From contig NZ_JHEG04000001.1 of NCBI RefSeq assembly GCF_000760695.4, positions 1,830,717 through 1,894,716 of the forward strand: 64,000 nt of DNA. Direction: 5' to 3'. The notes beneath the pieces are model-generated. The model made no database searches, had not been told where the DNA came from, and saw only the letters and a program-made list of their open reading frames with translations. The stretch's first letter is position 1; each line of letters opens with the position of its first letter. Both the position numbers and the translations under genes were made by a program. This document shows positions 59,706 through 64,000 of this stretch, piece after piece. Source of the DNA: Tolypothrix bouteillei VB521301. Lineage in GTDB: Bacteria; Cyanobacteriota; Cyanobacteriia; Cyanobacteriales; Nostocaceae.

Positions 59706-60998
59706 ATGAAACCTCAAAACTTTGAAGAACGTCTGATTTGGTATTCTATAATTGGCACCTATGGATTTTATTTTTTGGCTTTGATATATCCGGTAAATTT
59801 CGTTTTAGGGTGGATACTATTTTTTTACCTATGCAAGAGACTTTGGAACCAAACAAAGCATACTCCTATTGAAAAAAAAATTAATGTTTCTTGGATACTA
59901 TGGCTTTGGCTTGTCTGTATTTTCGTCATAGCAATTGCCACGATTATAGGTTGCATTGACTCTGATGTTGGTACTAACCAAACCATTAGATCGTTAATAA
60001 ATTGGGGTACAGACTGGGCATTGCTAGCACTATTTCCTCTAAGTGGTTGTCTTAATATTAGACCACAATTAATTTATCGAGCAGTCTGTATATTATGTCT
60101 TCAAAGTTTAATTGTAATCCCCTTTTTTTATCTCACTTGGATACTAAAGTTGCCTGAGGTACTCTTTTCTTCTCCAATCGAAAGACTAATACAGAATGGA
60201 GATCTTTTTTATACTGTAAATCTTTATAGTATTGAGTATGGCACAAATGAGCTACGTCTGTTTCTATTTGCTCCTTGGGGACCTGCTTTAGGTTTAATTG
60301 GAAACATCTACTTCTTCCTTGCTCTCGGAGAGCCTAACAAAACGTGGCGCAGGATTGGTATAATTGGCTCTTTAGCTATGAGTGTTGTGTCAGTTTCTCG
60401 CTTGTCTTTTATAGCTATACCAATAGTTTTCGTATCAGTTTTGTTTATCTCAAAAATTACTAAAGCCGTCACCCCAATTGCGATCGGGTTAATTAGCTTT
60501 TTCTCAGGTATTTTTAGCACGGTACTTCTTGGTGCTGGTAGAGATGCTTATGATATGTTTCATAATGCCAGACCAGATTCTTCACGAGTGCATGAAGCTT
60601 TAGCTGAAATAGCTTCAGAGCGTTGGCAAGAAGCTCCTATATGGGGTCATGGAGTTCCGGAGGTACCAGGTCCTAAAGTAGTGGCAACAATGCCCATCGG
60701 CTCTCATCATACCTGGTTTGGTCTTTTATTTATAAAGGGGTTAGTTGGTTTTATCGCTTTTTTATTACCAATGGTATTGAGTATTATCAGTTTGGCAATC
60801 AAAGCACATAAAAGCGCAACTGCTAGGATAGCATTGTCTTTTCTTTTAACTTTATTTCTCTTTACTTTTAATGATAGCCAACAGCGTTTGGCATATCTAT
60901 ATTGGCCTGGTTTAATCGTTATGGGAATGGCACTTAAAGGAGAAGTACAAGCTCCTAATGTTCCTTGGGATAGAACACCAGAGAAAACATATGTTTAA
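59706..60998 (+). CDS. O-antigen ligase / Wzy-like polysaccharide polymerase
   Basis: The 430-residue membrane protein has about ten to twelve hydrophobic helices and a large loop containing ARPDSSRVHEALAEIASERW and WGHGVPEVPG, as in Wzy_C/O-antigen ligase proteins. It follows GumC by 16 bp with AGAGGAAG as ribosome binding site, so it is operon-coupled. Probable role: polymerisation or ligation of repeat units at the periplasmic face. Sequence conservation in this family is low, so the precise role is inferred from context. Confidence 0.8.
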   Translation: MKPQNFEERLIWYSIIGTYGFYFLALIYPVNFVLGWILFFYLCKRLWNQTKHTPIEKKINVSWILWLWLVCIFVIAIATIIGCIDSDVGTNQTIRSLINWGTDWALLALFPLSGCLNIRPQLIYRAVCILCLQSLIVIPFFYLTWILKLPEVLFSSPIERLIQNGDLFYTVNLYSIEYGTNELRLFLFAPWGPALGLIGNIYFFLALGEPNKTWRRIGIIGSLAMSVVSVSRLSFIAIPIVFVSVLFISKITKAVTPIAIGLISFFSGIFSTVLLGAGRDAYDMFHNARPDSSRVHEALAEIASERWQEAPIWGHGVPEVPGPKVVATMPIGSHHTWFGLLFIKGLVGFIAFLLPMVLSIISLAIKAHKSATARIALSFLLTLFLFTFNDSQQRLAYLYWPGLIVMGMALKGEVQAPNVPWDRTPEKTYV

Positions 60999-61048
60999 AA
61001 ATCAATTTTACAGGAAAAATATATAATTGTCTTCTAAGGACAACAAAT

Positions 61049-62314
61049 ATGTTAATCAGCCAGCTTAAGCAAAAATTCTCCAATCAATTTATTAGAAATT
61101 TTAGCTCGCTAGGGGGAGCAGAGTTAGCGAATCGCATTTTCCGCTTGGCAACAACAGTTACTCTAGCTCGCCTGTTAAGTCCTTACGATTACGGTCTGGC
61201 AGCAGTTGTTCTGACTACGAAAGATTTTGCAGATGTTTTTAGCCTTAAAGCTGGGATTGGAGCTAAACTTATTCAAGCCGAAGAAAGTGATGTTGAAGTT
61301 CTATCCAATACAGCGTACTGGCTTAATTGGATTTTATGCGGCTCGCTTTTTATCATTCAGTGTATGGCTGCCTTTCCTATTGCTTGGTTTTACGGAAATA
61401 CGCAAGTTATATTGCCTATTTGTATAGTTGCTACAGTTTATTTAATGTTGCCAACTTACATGATTCAATGTGCATTGATTCAGAGAGAAAACAGACTCAA
61501 CATATTAGCACTGTGTACTGTTACGCAATCTTTACTTGGCAATCTTTTAACTATAGGTTTGGCATTACTAGGGCTGGGAATGTGGGCTGTAGTATTACCA
61601 GTTGTCCTAACGTCTCCTATTTGGGTCGCAATCAATCGTAGGAACCATCCTTGGCGAGTGACTAAGTCTTTTACTCTTTACCGATGGCGTGAAATTGCTA
61701 ATTTTGCTAAAAATGTTCTTGGAAGTGAACTATTAAATAAGCTAAGAAGTAATTTAGATTATTTACTGATTGGACGTTTTCTTGGTATTGACGCCCTTGG
61801 GCTTTATTATTTCGCCTTTAATGCTGGACTGGGGATCAGCCTCAATGTTATGACTTCATTTATTTGGGCTATGTATCCTCATCTTTGTGCAGTTCGTGAA
61901 GACATCAAACAACTTAAAAGACGATTTTTTAGCGGTCTGAAAACAATTGCTCTAGTTGTAATTCCACTCGTTTTTCTACAGTCAAGTTTAGCCCCATTTT
62001 ATGTACCAATTGTTTTTGGACAAAAGTGGTTGTCGGCAATTCCTATCTTAGTTTTGATATGTCTTTCGGCTCTACCGCGTCCTTTTGCTATTGCTGCTTC
62101 TTTACTACTCCAAGCTAGGGATAAAACTCACATCAACTTTTACTGGGATCTGATTTTCACGGTAATATTCGCATTTTCTTTACTGATTGCCGTGAAATGG
62201 GGAATCTTTTGGGTAGCTGTAGCAGTACTTATGACTCATGGGTTAGCAATGCCTGTGTTTACTATTTGGGCTATCAAATACGTTTTTGTTAGAAAATCGC
62301 CTTCACTAGTTTGA
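61049..62314 (+). CDS. Wzx-like polysaccharide flippase (oligosaccharide translocase)
   Basis: The 421-residue protein has about twelve hydrophobic helices and resembles the PST/MATE-like flippase family: LGGAELANRIFRLATTVTLA near the N-terminus and RLLSPYDYGLAAVVLTTKDF. It would move lipid-linked repeat units across the membrane before polymerisation. Located 50 bp after the Wzy-like gene and 41 bp before the glycosyltransferase gene, in a shared operon. Confidence 0.85.
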   Translation: MLISQLKQKFSNQFIRNFSSLGGAELANRIFRLATTVTLARLLSPYDYGLAAVVLTTKDFADVFSLKAGIGAKLIQAEESDVEVLSNTAYWLNWILCGSLFIIQCMAAFPIAWFYGNTQVILPICIVATVYLMLPTYMIQCALIQRENRLNILALCTVTQSLLGNLLTIGLALLGLGMWAVVLPVVLTSPIWVAINRRNHPWRVTKSFTLYRWREIANFAKNVLGSELLNKLRSNLDYLLIGRFLGIDALGLYYFAFNAGLGISLNVMTSFIWAMYPHLCAVREDIKQLKRRFFSGLKTIALVVIPLVFLQSSLAPFYVPIVFGQKWLSAIPILVLICLSALPRPFAIAASLLLQARDKTHINFYWDLIFTVIFAFSLLIAVKWGIFWVAVAVLMTHGLAMPVFTIWAIKYVFVRKSPSLV

Positions 62315-62355
62315 AGAAGTCTTGTCCTTGTTCTATTACATAGAGGTAAATTTTT

Positions 62356-63345
62356 GTGCCAACTATATCTGTTATCATCCCTGCTTATAACGCCGAACAT
62401 ACTATCTTACAAACGATTGAGTCAGTTCAGCGACAAACTTTTTCAGATTTTGAAATAATTGTTATTGATGATGGTTCAACCGACAGGACTTTAGAAGTAC
62501 TTAATGCGATCGCAGATTCTCGTCTCAAAATTTTTTCTTATGATAATGGTGGTTTACCAGTCGCTCGCAATCGTGGAATGGCTCGCGCCACTGGAGAATT
62601 TCTAGCATTTCTTGATGCTGACGATTTATGGTCACCAGATAAGTTACAACTGCAACTTGCAGCCTTACAACAGCGTCCAGAAGCAGGTGTTGCTTATAGC
62701 TGGACTCACTTTATGGACGAACAAGGAAAATCTTTTCATGCAGATGAGCCTATATATTTTGAAGGAAATGTTTATAGCAAGTTGTTAGTCAAAAATTTCC
62801 TTGCTAGTGGCTCAAATCCTCTGATTCGCAAGCAAGCAATTGAGTCGGTAGGAGAATTTTATCCTCCTGCAGGAGGTTCTGCGGATTGGGATTATTGGGT
62901 GCGATTAGCAGCACTTTGGCATTTTGTTGTTGTTCCCAAGCCCCAAATTTTTTATCGTCAATCTTCAAGCTCGATGTCGTCTAAGATGGAGTTTATGGAA
63001 AAATGCAAGCTCATTGTTCTCGAGCGAGCATTTCAAGCAGCACCTCCGGAATTCCAATCGCTCAAAAATCAGAGCTTAGCTAATGCCTATCAATATTCAG
63101 CCCACTTATGCTTAACACGTGTTCCCGGAATCGATGGAGTAAAGCAGGCTGGTCAGAAGTTGATGATGGCAATTCATGCTCATCCACAGACTTTACTGGA
63201 TAAAAAAACTCAAAAATTAATGTTGAAGTTTTTATTGAAACGAATAGTTTCGCCTAAAATTGCTAACAACTTTCTCCAAGGAATAAGCAAAGCTAGTGCT
63301 ACTGCTATTCGAGGCTCTCATGATGAGAAAGCTTCTATATCTTAG
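62356..63345 (+). CDS. Family 2 glycosyltransferase
   Basis: The 329-residue inverting GT-A transferase has ISVIIPAYNAEHTILQTIESV, the nucleotide-binding VIDDGSTDRT, NGGLPVARNRGMARATGEF and the metal-binding DADD in FLAFLDADDLWSPDK. The C-terminal third is helical with no membrane anchor. It should add a sugar to the lipid-linked repeat unit. It begins with GTG 62356 with AGAGG about nine bases upstream. Donor and acceptor cannot be assigned. Confidence 0.9.
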   Translation: MPTISVIIPAYNAEHTILQTIESVQRQTFSDFEIIVIDDGSTDRTLEVLNAIADSRLKIFSYDNGGLPVARNRGMARATGEFLAFLDADDLWSPDKLQLQLAALQQRPEAGVAYSWTHFMDEQGKSFHADEPIYFEGNVYSKLLVKNFLASGSNPLIRKQAIESVGEFYPPAGGSADWDYWVRLAALWHFVVVPKPQIFYRQSSSSMSSKMEFMEKCKLIVLERAFQAAPPEFQSLKNQSLANAYQYSAHLCLTRVPGIDGVKQAGQKLMMAIHAHPQTLLDKKTQKLMLKFLLKRIVSPKIANNFLQGISKASATAIRGSHDEKASIS

Positions 63346-63375
63346 AAAGAGTGCAAATTTTAAGGAATATTAACA

Positions 63376-64000
63376 ATGAAAGTACTGGTTACTGGGGTTG
63401 CTGGATTTATTGGCTATCACTTAGCACAACGTCTTCTTCAAGAAGGGCTGGAAGTCTTTGGTATCGATAACTTTAATGATTACTATGATGTTAGGCTAAA
63501 AAAAGCTCGGTTAGAACGGCTAGTTCCTCACCCAGGGTTTAAATTTCAGTTTTTGGATTTAAGCGATCGCATTGGCGTTACCCAACTTTTCCAAAACTAC
63601 TCCTTCGACTACATAGTCCATCTTGCCGCCCAAGCAGGTGTACGCTACTCACTCGAAAACCCCTTGGCTTATGTAGACAGCAACATCACAGGTTTTATTA
63701 ATCTTCTAGAAGGATGTCGCCACAGTCAAATTCAGCATCTAGTGTTTGCCTCTTCGAGTTCTGTGTATGGTGCAAATACCAAAGTTCCCTTTGCTGTCAG
63801 CGATAATGTCGATCGCCCCGTCTCTCTTTACGCCGCTACCAAGAAAGCCAACGAACTGATGGCACATACTTACAGCCATCTTTACCAAATACCCATGACA
63901 GGATTGCGTTTTTTCACAGTCTACGGTCCTTGGGGACGACCAGACATGGCATATTTCAAATTCGTGCAAGCGATTGACCGAGGTAAGCCTATTGATGTCT
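63376..64000 (+). CDS. NAD-dependent sugar epimerase (UDP-glucuronate 4-epimerase-like), 3'-partial
   Basis: Starting at ATG 63376 (AAGGA nine bases upstream), the frame stays open to the right edge, giving 208 codons of an estimated 320-340. It is an extended short-chain dehydrogenase: [20 protein letters not shown] (NAD-binding G-x-x-G-x-x-G), [40 protein letters not shown], catalytic Ser/Tyr/Lys in FASSSSVYG and [14 protein letters not shown], and [15 protein letters not shown]. The NDYYD-x-x-LK-x-x-RL pattern is typical of UDP-glucuronate 4-epimerases (CapI/WbpP-like). It is the fifth gene of the exopolysaccharide operon, making the sugar donor. Confidence 0.9.
   Translation, partial: MKVLVTGVAGFIGYHLAQRLLQEGLEVFGIDNFNDYYDVRLKKARLERLVPHPGFKFQFLDLSDRIGVTQLFQNYSFDYIVHLAAQAGVRYSLENPLAYVDSNITGFINLLEGCRHSQIQHLVFASSSSVYGANTKVPFAVSDNVDRPVSLYAATKKANELMAHTYSHLYQIPMTGLRFFTVYGPWGRPDMAYFKFVQAIDRGKPIDV

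Overview
The window looks like chromosomal DNA of a filamentous, probably heterocyst-forming cyanobacterium (Nostocales-like). This is inferred from the very frequent HIP1 octamer GCGATCGC, tandem 7-bp repeats (GCTAATG/GCTAATT/ACTACTA types) in many spacers, an orange carotenoid protein, a fused PyrF-PyrE enzyme, a cyanobacterial-type ClpC, DUF3288, several Uma2 proteins and a GumC/Wzy/Wzx exopolysaccharide cluster. No rRNA, tRNA, CRISPR array or intact insertion sequence was seen.

Layout. 1-8 kb: the 3' part of a GAF sensor kinase that lacks the usual phospho-acceptor histidine, a cytochrome b561-like / sulfite-oxidase-like redox pair, PyrF-PyrE, an AI-2E-type permease and a rhomboid protease with a long N-terminal extension. 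8-20 kb: clpC, DUF3288, an Mla/TGD-like lipid transporter (ATPase plus MCE protein), a CRTISO-like flavoprotein, a peptidoglycan-binding repeat protein, a dihydroorotase-like protein without its metal ligands, and a tandem histidine phosphatase. 20-27 kb: a DNA-processing block with a C5 methyltransferase coupled to an MGME1-like nuclease, a Uma2 protein, and an XPB-like helicase with its Bax1 (DUF790) nuclease partner. 26-34 kb: a class III adenylate cyclase, a PAS hybrid histidine kinase, a decayed UPF0175/DUF3368 toxin-antitoxin locus with a RelE-like scrap, Uma2, a methyltransferase and phosphofructokinase. 34-40 kb: a type I secretion-like set (parvulin, cNMP-C39-like-ABC exporter, HlyD). 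40-48 kb: OCP, an RND efflux pair and small proteins including a stand-alone KOW protein. 48-58 kb: a SNF2 helicase with a SWIM protein, a nucleotidyltransferase, a CHAT-pseudokinase-globin protein, a lipoprotein and an unknown membrane protein. 58-64 kb: an exopolysaccharide operon that runs off the right edge in a sugar epimerase gene.

The strongest candidate for something undescribed is the 668-residue protein at 53164-55170. It joins a caspase-like CHAT protease domain with its His/Cys dyad, a degenerate protein kinase domain (HRD and DFG lost), and a C-terminal globin-like domain that keeps a proximal-type histidine. This reads as a haem- or gas-sensing caspase-like effector. Other notable items are a pair of about 150-bp MITE-like elements in inverted orientation (16.2 and 33.7 kb), the methyltransferase-nuclease pair, the metal-ligand-less dihydroorotase homologue, an exporter with an inactive C39 domain, an OCP lacking the OCP1 dimer salt bridge, and 7-bp repeats placed a few bases upstream of start codons.
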